Positions 6,261-12,545 of a stretch of 12,545 nt of DNA are shown one piece after another; the stretch's first letter is position 1, and each line of letters begins with the position of its first letter. The notes beneath the pieces were generated by a model. That model had not been told where the DNA came from and searched no databases. It saw only the letters and a program-made list of their open reading frames with translations. Location: contig WTJP01000148.1 in the NCBI GenBank assembly GCA_011526275.1, positions 1-12,545 on the forward strand. The letters run 5' to 3'. The stretch is from Candidatus Arcticimaribacter sp. (GTDB lineage: Bacteria; Bacteroidota; Bacteroidia; Flavobacteriales; Flavobacteriaceae). The position numbers and the translations under genes were made by a program.

Positions 6261-6905
6261 ATGGAAGCACTCCAATACAATTCCGAAAGGACACCATTAA
6301 TCATACCTGAATACGGCCGTCACATGCACGTAATGGTCGATCAATTATTGGCCACGCAAGACCGAGAAGAACGCAATAAAAAAGCGAAGGCCATCATTGG
6401 AGTAATGGGGAATTTGAATCCGCACCTACGCGATGTTCCCGACTTTCAACACAAGCTGTGGGATCAATTGTTCATTATGTCCAACTTTGAACTCGATGTA
6501 GATTCTCCCTATGAGAAACCACAAAAAGAGATGTTGGAGCAAGGGCCAGAGCCTTTGGCTTACCCACAAAACTTCCCCAAATACCGCTTCTATGGCAACA
6601 ATCTAAAAAGTATGATTGATGTCGCTCTGGGTTGGGAGGAAGGCGAAATGAAAGACGCTTTGGTTTTTAATATCGCCAACCACATGAAAAAGTGTTTTTT
6701 AAATTGGAATAAAGACACTGTTGACGATCAAGTGATCTTCGATCATCTAACCGAACTATCTGACGGGAAATTGAGTGTAAAAGAAGAATTACTGCCGCTA
6801 ACCCCCACGCAAGACTTACTCAAAATGAAGTCCAAAAATGGAAACGGGCCCAAGAGTAATGGAAGCAACAAAACACGAAAAAACCGAAACCGAAAACGCT
6901 ATTAA
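6261..6905 (+). CDS. DUF4290 domain protein
   Basis: 214 residues, recognised as the Bacteroidota-restricted DUF4290 family. The first three quarters are mainly helical, with N-terminal YNSERTPLIIPEYGRHMHVM (residues 6-25), RNKKAKAIIGVMGNLNPHLR (38-57), DFQHKLWDQLFIMS (61-74) and YRFYGNNLKSMIDVAL (108-123). The last 30 or so residues form a strongly basic tail rich in Lys, Arg, Asn and Gly (KSKNGNGPK...RKNRNRKRY). The tail suggests contact with nucleic acid or acidic membrane surfaces, but that is inference. No signal peptide or membrane helix is seen. The gene ends 9 bases before murA, so both should be on one message. A link to cell-wall synthesis is suggested only by this pairing. Confidence 0.9.
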   Translation: MEALQYNSERTPLIIPEYGRHMHVMVDQLLATQDREERNKKAKAIIGVMGNLNPHLRDVPDFQHKLWDQLFIMSNFELDVDSPYEKPQKEMLEQGPEPLAYPQNFPKYRFYGNNLKSMIDVALGWEEGEMKDALVFNIANHMKKCFLNWNKDTVDDQVIFDHLTELSDGKLSVKEELLPLTPTQDLLKMKSKNGNGPKSNGSNKTRKNRNRKRY

Positions 6906-6914
6906 ACGCAATCC

Positions 6915-8222
6915 ATGGGTACATTTGTCATTGAAGGTGGTCACCAACTAAAGGGTGAAATCACCCCCCAGGGCGCAAAAAACGAAGCCCTACAAATTCT
7001 TTGTGCTGTCTTGTTGACCCCAGAAGAGGTCACCATCGAAAACATTCCCGACATTATAGATGTCAATAAACTCATTCAGCTCCTCATTAACTTTGGAGTT
7101 AAAGTCACCCAATTGGGACCTAGCAGTTACCGTTTTCAAGCCGATGAAGTAAATCTCGACTATCTCCATTCCGACCAATTTAAAGTGGACGGGAGAGGTC
7201 TAAGAGGTTCCATCATGTTGGTGGGACCCTTATTGGCGCGTTTTGGGAAAGGAAGTATTCCAAGACCGGGAGGAGACAAAATTGGCCGACGTCGTTTGGA
7301 CACCCACTTTGAAGGCTTAATCAAATTAGGGGCAGCATTTAATTACGATAAAGACGATCATTTTTATTCTGTAGAAGCAAAGCAACTTCAAGGCACCGAT
7401 ATGCTGTTGGACGAGGCTTCTGTAACCGGTACGGCAAACATTGTCATGGCCGCTGTTTTGGCCAAAGGCACGACCACCATTTACAACGCAGCTTGCGAGC
7501 CTTATTTGCAGCAACTCTGCGCTATGCTCAACCGCATGGGGGCTAAAATTTCAGGAGTAGGATCTAATTTACTCACCATTGAAGGTGTCGATGAACTAGG
7601 AGGAACCACTCACCGCATTTTACCCGACATGGTTGAAATTGGCAGCTGGATTGGACTAGCCGCCATGACCCAAAGCGAATTGACGATTAAAGATGTGCGT
7701 TGGGAATTTTTAGGACAAATTCCTGCGGTTTTCCGTAAGCTAGGTTTGACCATTGAGAAAAAGGGGGACGATATTTATGTCCCTGCCCATACCAATGGTT
7801 ATGAAATACAAAACTACATCGACGGTTCAATTCTAACCGTTGCCGATGCTCCTTGGCCTGGTTTTACACCAGACCTTTTGAGTATAGTGCTCGTGGTCGC
7901 GACCCAAGCGAGAGGAAGTGTGCTCATCCATCAAAAAATGTTTGAGAGTCGTTTGTTCTTTGTCGATAAACTCATCGATATGGGGGCGAAAATTATTCTT
8001 TGTGACCCGCATCGTGCTTCCATTATTGGTCACGATTTTAAGTCTCAATTGAAAGCAGCCACCCTCACCTCACCCGATATTCGTGCTGGAATCTCCTTGC
8101 TCATCGCTGCACTTTCGGCCGATGGGACAAGTACCATCCACAATATCGAACAAATCGACCGAGGTTATGAACGCATCGTTGAACGTTTACAAGCCATTGG
8201 AGCTAAAATTCAGCGTTTGTAA
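6915..8222 (+). CDS. murA: UDP-N-acetylglucosamine 1-carboxyvinyltransferase, Cys-to-Asp type
   Basis: 435 residues. It catalyses the first committed step of peptidoglycan synthesis in the cytoplasm, moving enolpyruvyl from PEP to UDP-GlcNAc. Lys22-Asn23 in GAKNEAL match the E. coli Lys22/Asn23 site. Asp320 in the GFTPD segment (316-320) matches the catalytic Asp305, and Arg390 in SPDIRAGISLL matches Arg397. The fosfomycin-target Cys115 loop, PGGCTIG in E. coli, reads PGGDKIGRRR here, so residue 121 is Asp (codon 7275-7277, GAC). Enzymes with Asp at this position are active and insensitive to fosfomycin, as known for Mycobacterium tuberculosis and Chlamydia. The gene follows DUF4290 by 9 bases and converges with DUF1801 across only 10 bases. 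I see no terminator hairpin there. Confidence 0.97.
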   Translation: MGTFVIEGGHQLKGEITPQGAKNEALQILCAVLLTPEEVTIENIPDIIDVNKLIQLLINFGVKVTQLGPSSYRFQADEVNLDYLHSDQFKVDGRGLRGSIMLVGPLLARFGKGSIPRPGGDKIGRRRLDTHFEGLIKLGAAFNYDKDDHFYSVEAKQLQGTDMLLDEASVTGTANIVMAAVLAKGTTTIYNAACEPYLQQLCAMLNRMGAKISGVGSNLLTIEGVDELGGTTHRILPDMVEIGSWIGLAAMTQSELTIKDVRWEFLGQIPAVFRKLGLTIEKKGDDIYVPAHTNGYEIQNYIDGSILTVADAPWPGFTPDLLSIVLVVATQARGSVLIHQKMFESRLFFVDKLIDMGAKIILCDPHRASIIGHDFKSQLKAATLTSPDIRAGISLLIAALSADGTSTIHNIEQIDRGYERIVERLQAIGAKIQRL

Positions 8223-8232
8223 TCAGTAAATC

Positions 8233-8649
8233 TTAAGAATACTTCTGCTCGATGATTTTAATCGAGTCTTTGATGATACGTTTTAAAACGTCTTTGTCTA
8301 TATCGCTAAGGCGTTTAATGTAGAGGCAGCCTTTCCCTTTTTTGTATTTTCCAAGGCCGTTAAAGTCCAGTCCGTCGTGCGAAAGGTCGCACATTAAATA
8401 CAGGGTCAAGGCTTGTTTTCGTGGCGCAAAACCAGTGAGGAACCAATCGCCTTCTCGGCCACTCTTGTACTTGTAATGGTATTCCCCAAAACCCACTATA
8501 CTGGTACCCCACATATTGGGCGGTGCTTGGGTAATCTCCTGCATCATTTCCAATAGACTGTGACAATCTTCTCGCTTTTGCTCCTCTTCAATGGAAGACA
8601 AAAACAAGGCGACATTGTCATTGGTTTTTTGGGTTTTGTTCTCCTTCAT
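8233..8649 (-). CDS. DUF1801 domain protein
   Basis: 138 residues resembling the DUF1801 (YdhG-like) fold. After a polar N-terminus come a helix with VALFLSSIEEEQKREDCHSL (13-32), the EMMQEITQAPPNMWGTSIVG segment (34-53), GFGEYHYKYKSGREGDW (53-69), and GFAPRKQALTLYL (73-85). The last region carries KGKGCLYIKRLSDIDKDVLKRII, a typical DUF1801 ending in which a Gly-Lys-(Gly) turn precedes 'L/I-x-I/K-x-L-x-D-I'. The family has no firmly established reaction. It lies 30 bases after the DUF2805 gene on the same strand and is preceded by AAGGG, so it is plausibly the last gene of the photolyase operon. Confidence 0.88.
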   Translation of the reverse strand: MKENKTQKTNDNVALFLSSIEEEQKREDCHSLLEMMQEITQAPPNMWGTSIVGFGEYHYKYKSGREGDWFLTGFAPRKQALTLYLMCDLSHDGLDFNGLGKYKKGKGCLYIKRLSDIDKDVLKRIIKDSIKIIEQKYS

Positions 8650-8679
8650 CCCTTATGGCTTTCCCATAAGATACGAATT

Positions 8680-8967
8680 TTATCGTTTAGAGACTTTATT
8701 GTTGCTAATGTTGCGCTGTCTTGAACACTTAAATCGGTCCACATCGGCCCCCCTAGCTTTGCGGTGTTTGGTCTTCCTGCCCTGTACTCTTGCGCGCCAA
8801 AGATTGAAACTGGAACGCTTCATTTCTTTCCGCATTAGCTCGATAACTTCTTGTTCTTTAAGCCCAAATTGATCTTTAATGGCGTCAAAAGGAGTACGGT
8901 CTTCCCATGCCATCTCGATGACCCGGTCGATTTGTTCTTCGTTGAGTTTAATTTTTGTCTTCTTCAT
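8680..8967 (-). CDS. DUF2805/TIGR03643 family protein, putative HTH
   Basis: 95 residues, very basic. Recognised as the TIGR03643/DUF2805 family of small proteins often found beside cryptochrome or photolyase genes in Bacteroidota and other aquatic bacteria. Residues 9-48 (NEEQIDRVIEMAWEDRTPF...KEQEVIELMRKEM) look like a helix-turn-helix: a helix 11-22, a short turn with 'RTPFDAI', then FGLKEQEVIELMRK as the likely recognition helix. They are followed by the family's SSFNLWRARVQGRKTKHRK (52-70). Residues 71-95 form a basic tail that seems longer than usual for the family. The start shares one base with the photolyase stop (TAATG). DNA or RNA binding is inferred; no role has been shown that I know of. 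Confidence 0.87.
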   Translation of the reverse strand: MKKTKIKLNEEQIDRVIEMAWEDRTPFDAIKDQFGLKEQEVIELMRKEMKRSSFNLWRARVQGRKTKHRKARGADVDRFKCSRQRNISNNKVSKR

Positions 8968-10448
8968 TACTGTATACTATTGCGGTTGGGGAGGGTGTGT
9001 TTCCTTAAAATTCGTTTGCTCTCTTGATAGACTAGAGGAGCTTTCTGCATTTTCCATAAGATATCCGATGCCTTTTTCCTACTCTCCTCTAGGTTGACGA
9101 TAGGCGCGGGATAGTTTTTGCCCAATTCAAAGTTGTACAAAGCACTTTCGAAAGGCGTAATTTCCCAAGGGGTGTGCACAAGGGTAGGCGGCAGCTCGCT
9201 GAGTTCTGGAAGCCATTTTTGGGTGAAATGCCCATGGGGATCGTGCTCTTGTCCGTTTTTAACGGGATTGTAAATCCGTAAGGTATTGATACCGGTTTCT
9301 CCGGCCTGCATTTGCAATTGCGGGAAGTGAATTCCCGGTTCAAAATCCAAGAATTGACGTGCGAGAAAGCCCGAGCAGGCTTGCCAGGGTTGCCACAACT
9401 GGTGAACAAAGAAAGAGACCACCAAGGCCCGCATACGAAAGTTGAGGTAGCCGGTTGCTACCAAACAACGCATGGCAGCATCGACCATGGGTACCCCTGT
9501 TTTTCCTTCTTCCCAAGCTTTAATATAGTCGGGGCGTACAGTTTTGTTTAACGCATGGTATCCCCGATTAATGCTTTCGTGTTCCATGCGACATTCCATT
9601 TCAAATTTTTGAATGAAGTGGGCTTGCCAGCGTAAACGCGACTCAAAAGCCCTAATTCCAAAACCCTTTTTCCCTTTGGCTTTTTCCGCTTCGGTGCGTT
9701 GTAAAACTTGACGCATGGAAAGGTTGCCGTAAGCGATGTAGGGGGAAAGTCGGCTGCAACTCTTTCGTGCTAAATCGGGTTTAGAAATATGGGTTTGATA
9801 GTTTTTATAGCGCCCTTCAAAAAAGGAATTTAAGTAACGGAAGGCCTTTTGCTCTCCTCCCGGTTGGATTTGCTCATTTGCTTCTACTTTACAATCGAGT
9901 AGTGTAAACTCCCGCCTTAAGCTTTCGATTTGTTGCAGCTTTAACCAGCCTTTTTTGGTGGGAAAAGGCGCTTGGGGCCGATTCATAAATTCCGTCCAAC
10001 GTTTGATCCATTGCTTGCGGTTAGGCAGGGCGCGGAACACCCCTTGTTGGCGGTATTCTTTCCAGTGGATGTTTTGCGCATGGCACCAATCGGCCACCTT
10101 TTGATCGCGTAAATAGGTCACACCTAAGCCCGTTTCAATGTGGGAATAAATCCCCGTGAGATTAAAAAAGGACTGTAGTTTTTCAAATACGTCGAGCACT
10201 TCCCCCTTGACAGCAAGAACGGCCGTATTAAGGGCTTTTAGTTGCTGCTGTAGATCTTCAATGGAGGCTTTGATAAAATCCAAATGCCGCTCACTTACAT
10301 GCTCGTCTGCCAGAAGGCTGGGTTCGGCTATATAGAGCAGTAGAACGTATTTGTTTTCTGCTAATGCAGCTGTTAGCGCATCGTGATCGCGTAAGCGTAA
10401 ATCGCGCTTCAACCAAACCAAGGCCAAAGGAGGACGATTAGAACGCAT
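8967..10448 (-). CDS. Photolyase/cryptochrome family flavoprotein lacking the FAD-proximal Trp
   Basis: 493 residues. The N-terminal antenna-binding alpha/beta domain begins LVWLKRDLRLRDHDAL (10-25). The helical FAD domain has SRLSPYIAYGNLSMRQV (232-248), the AWEEGKTGVPMVDAAMRCL stretch (311-329) and RIYNPVKNGQEHDPHG (391-406). Compared by eye with E. coli PhrB, two Trp of the electron-transfer triad align (Trp312 with W306, Trp355 with W359). The proximal W382 aligns with Leu378, and the substrate-flanking W384 with Met380, inside PGIHFPQLQMQAGETG (371-386). Asn378, which contacts FAD N5, aligns with His374. A DNA-repair role is possible, but CPD repair by the classical geometry is doubtful; a sensor role is an alternative. 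It overlaps the upstream photolyase gene by 11 bases and shares one base with DUF2805. Confidence 0.9.
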   Translation of the reverse strand: MRSNRPPLALVWLKRDLRLRDHDALTAALAENKYVLLLYIAEPSLLADEHVSERHLDFIKASIEDLQQQLKALNTAVLAVKGEVLDVFEKLQSFFNLTGIYSHIETGLGVTYLRDQKVADWCHAQNIHWKEYRQQGVFRALPNRKQWIKRWTEFMNRPQAPFPTKKGWLKLQQIESLRREFTLLDCKVEANEQIQPGGEQKAFRYLNSFFEGRYKNYQTHISKPDLARKSCSRLSPYIAYGNLSMRQVLQRTEAEKAKGKKGFGIRAFESRLRWQAHFIQKFEMECRMEHESINRGYHALNKTVRPDYIKAWEEGKTGVPMVDAAMRCLVATGYLNFRMRALVVSFFVHQLWQPWQACSGFLARQFLDFEPGIHFPQLQMQAGETGINTLRIYNPVKNGQEHDPHGHFTQKWLPELSELPPTLVHTPWEITPFESALYNFELGKNYPAPIVNLEESRKKASDILWKMQKAPLVYQESKRILRKHTLPNRNSIQ

Positions 10449-11970
10449 CGGGTTGAGTTAATATTTTCCCTGCGCGGGCTTTGATTTCGGCTAATTCTTG
10501 TGGGGGGATTTTCTCCAAAAGACGCAACATCATCGCCATACGGTTGTTCTTGGCAAAGAACTGTTTTTTATCGTCTAAGAAATTCCAATACAAACTATTG
10601 AAAGGACAGGCGTCTTCCCCTAAGCGCTTCTTTTTGTCATACACACAATTATCGCAATAGTTGCTCATTTTATGGATATAAGCTGCAGCCGAAACATAGG
10701 GTTTGGTCGCCACGATTCCCCCATCGGCCCATTGACTCATGCCGCGGGTATTGGTGATTTGAACCCACTCAATAGCATCGGCATAGATACCCAAATACCA
10801 TTGGTCTACCGCATCGGGATGCACTTGTGCCAAAAGGGCGAAGTTCCCAGTTATCATTAAGCGTTGAATGTGGTGGGCATAGGCATTGTCTAACGAATTG
10901 CTGATGGCATGATGCAGGCAATTCATTTTCGTTTCTCCTGTCCAATAGAAATCTGGTAGGGGGTTGTGGTTATCCAGGGCATTTTTCTCGGCATAGAGCG
11001 GCATTTCTTTCCAGTAAATTCCACGCATGTATTCGCGCCACCCGATAATTTGACGCACAAAACCTTCCACTTGGGCCAGTTCAATTTCGGCTTCGTGGCT
11101 GCGGTAATAATCGATCACTGTTTGTACCACTTCAAGCGGACTGATGAGCTTCACGTTTAAGGCAAAAGAAACACGGGAGTGAAAGAGATTGATTTCTTCG
11201 GTATGCAGCGCGTCTTGATAATCCCCAAAGTGAACGAGTAAGTGCTCGCAGAAATAGTCCAGCTGTTCCAGGGCCTCTTCTCGACTAAAGGGAAAGAGAA
11301 AATTTTGGGTATCCATTTTCCCAATGGTTTTTACCCCAGCAGCTTCAATTACTTTTTGAAGGGCTTCCAGTTCTTCCGTTTTGGGAATATAGGCCAAGGG
11401 AATGCTGGGTGTTCCTTTCCATTTCTTGCGGTTGTTTTTGTCGTAGTTCCACTGCCCACCTTCGGGTTGCCCCTGCTGCATTAGCAAGTTGAATTGCTTG
11501 CGCATGTTGCGGTAAAAGAACTCGAGGATAAGCTGTTTTTTTCCTTCGAAAAACTCGGTTAAATCTTCGCGTTTGGTCATGAAATGGTGAGTATCAACCG
11601 CTTGTGTTTCGACTGTAGTACGCTGACAAAAATCCTTGAGTTGCTCATCTAAACGATACTCGTCGGGCAATTGATATTCAAACGAAGTGGCTCCCATTTG
11701 CTCGATGAGTAGGGAGAGGTTTTCGTTCAGGTTTTGTTTGTTTTTGGGGTCATCTAGGGTGAGGTAGCTCACGCGGTGCCCTTTGCTTTCTAGCGCCTGG
11801 GCAAAGTTGCGCATGGCTCCAAAGAAAGCGACAACTTTTTGGATGTGGTGGGGCGCATAGTCGGTTTCTTGCCGCATTTCCATCAAGACGTAGCAAACAG
11901 TAGCATCGACGGTTTTAAACCAAGGATGCTGAATATTGAGTTGGTCCCCTAGAATTAATCGTAATTTCAT
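10438..11970 (-). CDS. Iron-sulfur bacterial cryptochrome/(6-4) photolyase (FeS-BCP, PhrB/CryPro type)
   Basis: 510 residues, the length of Agrobacterium PhrB. The N-terminus MKLRLILGDQL and HPWF (15-18) are typical of the group, which binds a lumazine antenna, FAD and a [4Fe-4S] cluster. Four cysteines, C351, C439, C442 and C455, sit exactly one residue after PhrB C350, C438, C441 and C454. The AYAHHIQRLMITGNF stretch (363-377) holds the two active-site His, and the electron-route Trp are W343 and W391. TNTRGMSQWADGG (407-418) and KPYVSAAAYIHKMSNYC (423-439) also match. Known members repair (6-4) photoproducts and some regulate motility or gene expression. The gene begins within the stop of cry-DASH (ATGA) and ends 11 bases into the next gene. 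Confidence 0.95.
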   Translation of the reverse strand: MKLRLILGDQLNIQHPWFKTVDATVCYVLMEMRQETDYAPHHIQKVVAFFGAMRNFAQALESKGHRVSYLTLDDPKNKQNLNENLSLLIEQMGATSFEYQLPDEYRLDEQLKDFCQRTTVETQAVDTHHFMTKREDLTEFFEGKKQLILEFFYRNMRKQFNLLMQQGQPEGGQWNYDKNNRKKWKGTPSIPLAYIPKTEELEALQKVIEAAGVKTIGKMDTQNFLFPFSREEALEQLDYFCEHLLVHFGDYQDALHTEEINLFHSRVSFALNVKLISPLEVVQTVIDYYRSHEAEIELAQVEGFVRQIIGWREYMRGIYWKEMPLYAEKNALDNHNPLPDFYWTGETKMNCLHHAISNSLDNAYAHHIQRLMITGNFALLAQVHPDAVDQWYLGIYADAIEWVQITNTRGMSQWADGGIVATKPYVSAAAYIHKMSNYCDNCVYDKKKRLGEDACPFNSLYWNFLDDKKQFFAKNNRMAMMLRLLEKIPPQELAEIKARAGKILTQPDAF

Positions 11971-12545
11971 TCAAACAAACTTTCTTGGTTCCACATGCGT
12001 TGAAACTTTCCGTTTTCGTCATAGCGCTCGGCTTGCATGCGTACATTGAATTTTCGGTCTCTTGGGTCATTTCCTACCCCCGATACATACATCCAATTTC
12101 CGTAGTTGCTGTGCACATCATAGTCCAAGAGCATGGCTTCAAAATAGGCTGCCCCAATCCGCCAATCGAGGAGTAAATCTTTGGCAAAGTAGGAGGCTAC
12201 ATTTTGGCGTCCGCGGTTGCTCATCCACCCCGTTTTCTTCAGCTCGATCATATTGGCATTTACAAAGGGTTCGCGTGTAGTTCCTTCGGTCCAGGCTTGT
12301 ATGCTGTTGGGGTTGCTCTTCCAATGGTAGTCTTTTGCTAAGATTCCGCCCAAATGGAAGATTTTATCGCCGTGTTTCAGGGAGATAAATTTGAAGTAAT
12401 CCCGCCAAATCAGTTCAAAAATCAACCAATAGGTCGATTGGTTCTTTTGCACCTGATCTTCGTATTCTAGAATTTCCCAATAAATTTCACGTGCTGAAAT
12501 GGAACCGTTGGCCAACCAAGCGGAAAATTTGGAACTGTAATCAAT
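11967..12545 (-). CDS. Cryptochrome DASH, C-terminal part (5' end beyond the window)
   Basis: The open frame continues through the right edge (12545) with IDYSSKFSAW just before the apparent TTG start at 12513-12515, so that TTG is an internal Leu and the true start is outside. What is visible, 193 residues, is the FAD-binding half of a cry-DASH. It has FSAWLANGSISAREIYWEI, LIWRDYFKFISLKHGDKIF, QAWTEGTTREPFVNANM, KTGWMSNRGRQNVASYF, LDWRIGAAYF and HSNYGNWMYVSGVGNDPRDR. All three Trp of the electron chain are visible (QAW, LDW, GNW). The 'TTG' seen in most relatives is TTR here. Cry-DASH proteins repair CPDs in single-stranded DNA or loops and some have signalling roles. It is the first visible gene of the operon. 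Confidence 0.95.
   Translation of the reverse strand: MDYSSKFSAWLANGSISAREIYWEILEYEDQVQKNQSTYWLIFELIWRDYFKFISLKHGDKIFHLGGILAKDYHWKSNPNSIQAWTEGTTREPFVNANMIELKKTGWMSNRGRQNVASYFAKDLLLDWRIGAAYFEAMLLDYDVHSNYGNWMYVSGVGNDPRDRKFNVRMQAERYDENGKFQRMWNQESLFE

Noticed and set aside
12139..12515. cry-DASH gene starting at the TTG 12513-12515
   Set aside because: The frame continues upstream with SSKFSAW and the TTG is a conserved internal Leu; the gene is cut by the window edge.
8967..12545. Recent tandem duplication of one photolyase gene
   Set aside because: The three proteins belong to clearly different subfamilies (DASH, FeS-BCP with four Cys, and a divergent classical type) and share only family-level motifs.
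1..12545. CRISPR array, insertion sequence, toxin-antitoxin pair or phage genes
   Set aside because: Reading both strands gave no repeat-spacer pattern, no transposase or integrase motifs and no terminal inverted repeats.

Overview
The window reads as chromosomal DNA from a member of the Bacteroidota, most likely a free-living (perhaps marine) Flavobacteriales relative. The signs are START-like (PF19569-type), DUF4290, DUF493 and DUF2805/TIGR03643 proteins, a MurA with Asp in place of the fosfomycin-target Cys, several copies of the Bacteroidota promoter -7 element TAnnTTTG, and A/T-rich leaders without strong Shine-Dalgarno sequences. These assignments come from recognising sequences by eye; no search was run.

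Left part (1-2350): a tRNA-Met(CAT) on the minus strand, then a plus-strand pair made of a START-like protein and a fold-type IV aminotransferase homologue whose catalytic lysine appears to be Glu. Converging on it with a 10-base overlap is yqgE (AlgH family). Upstream of yqgE is an HU-type nucleoid protein, and a strong UUCG-loop terminator separates the two.

Middle (2473-8222): a tightly overlapping minus-strand operon of AAA_28-type ATPase, recQ and fmt. The ATPase frame contains an intact Walker A motif but no ATG, GTG or TTG start ahead of it. Divergent from it are a DUF493 gene and then DUF4290-murA, with promoter-like sequences in front of both units.

Right part (8233-12545): a minus-strand set of light-related genes entering from beyond the right edge. 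In transcription order it holds cry-DASH (5' end outside the window), an iron-sulfur (6-4) photolyase of the FeS-BCP/CryPro type, a third photolyase/cryptochrome that lacks the FAD-proximal tryptophan, the small basic HTH-like DUF2805 protein, and a DUF1801 protein. The first four overlap by 4, 11 and 1 bases, which indicates one co-transcribed and probably translationally coupled unit. DUF1801 follows after 30 bases. This operon is the best candidate for an under-described system: three dissimilar blue-light flavoproteins tied to an uncharacterised putative nucleic-acid-binding protein.

No mobile element, CRISPR array, origin or long gene-free stretch is visible; the largest non-coding gaps are about 125 bases.
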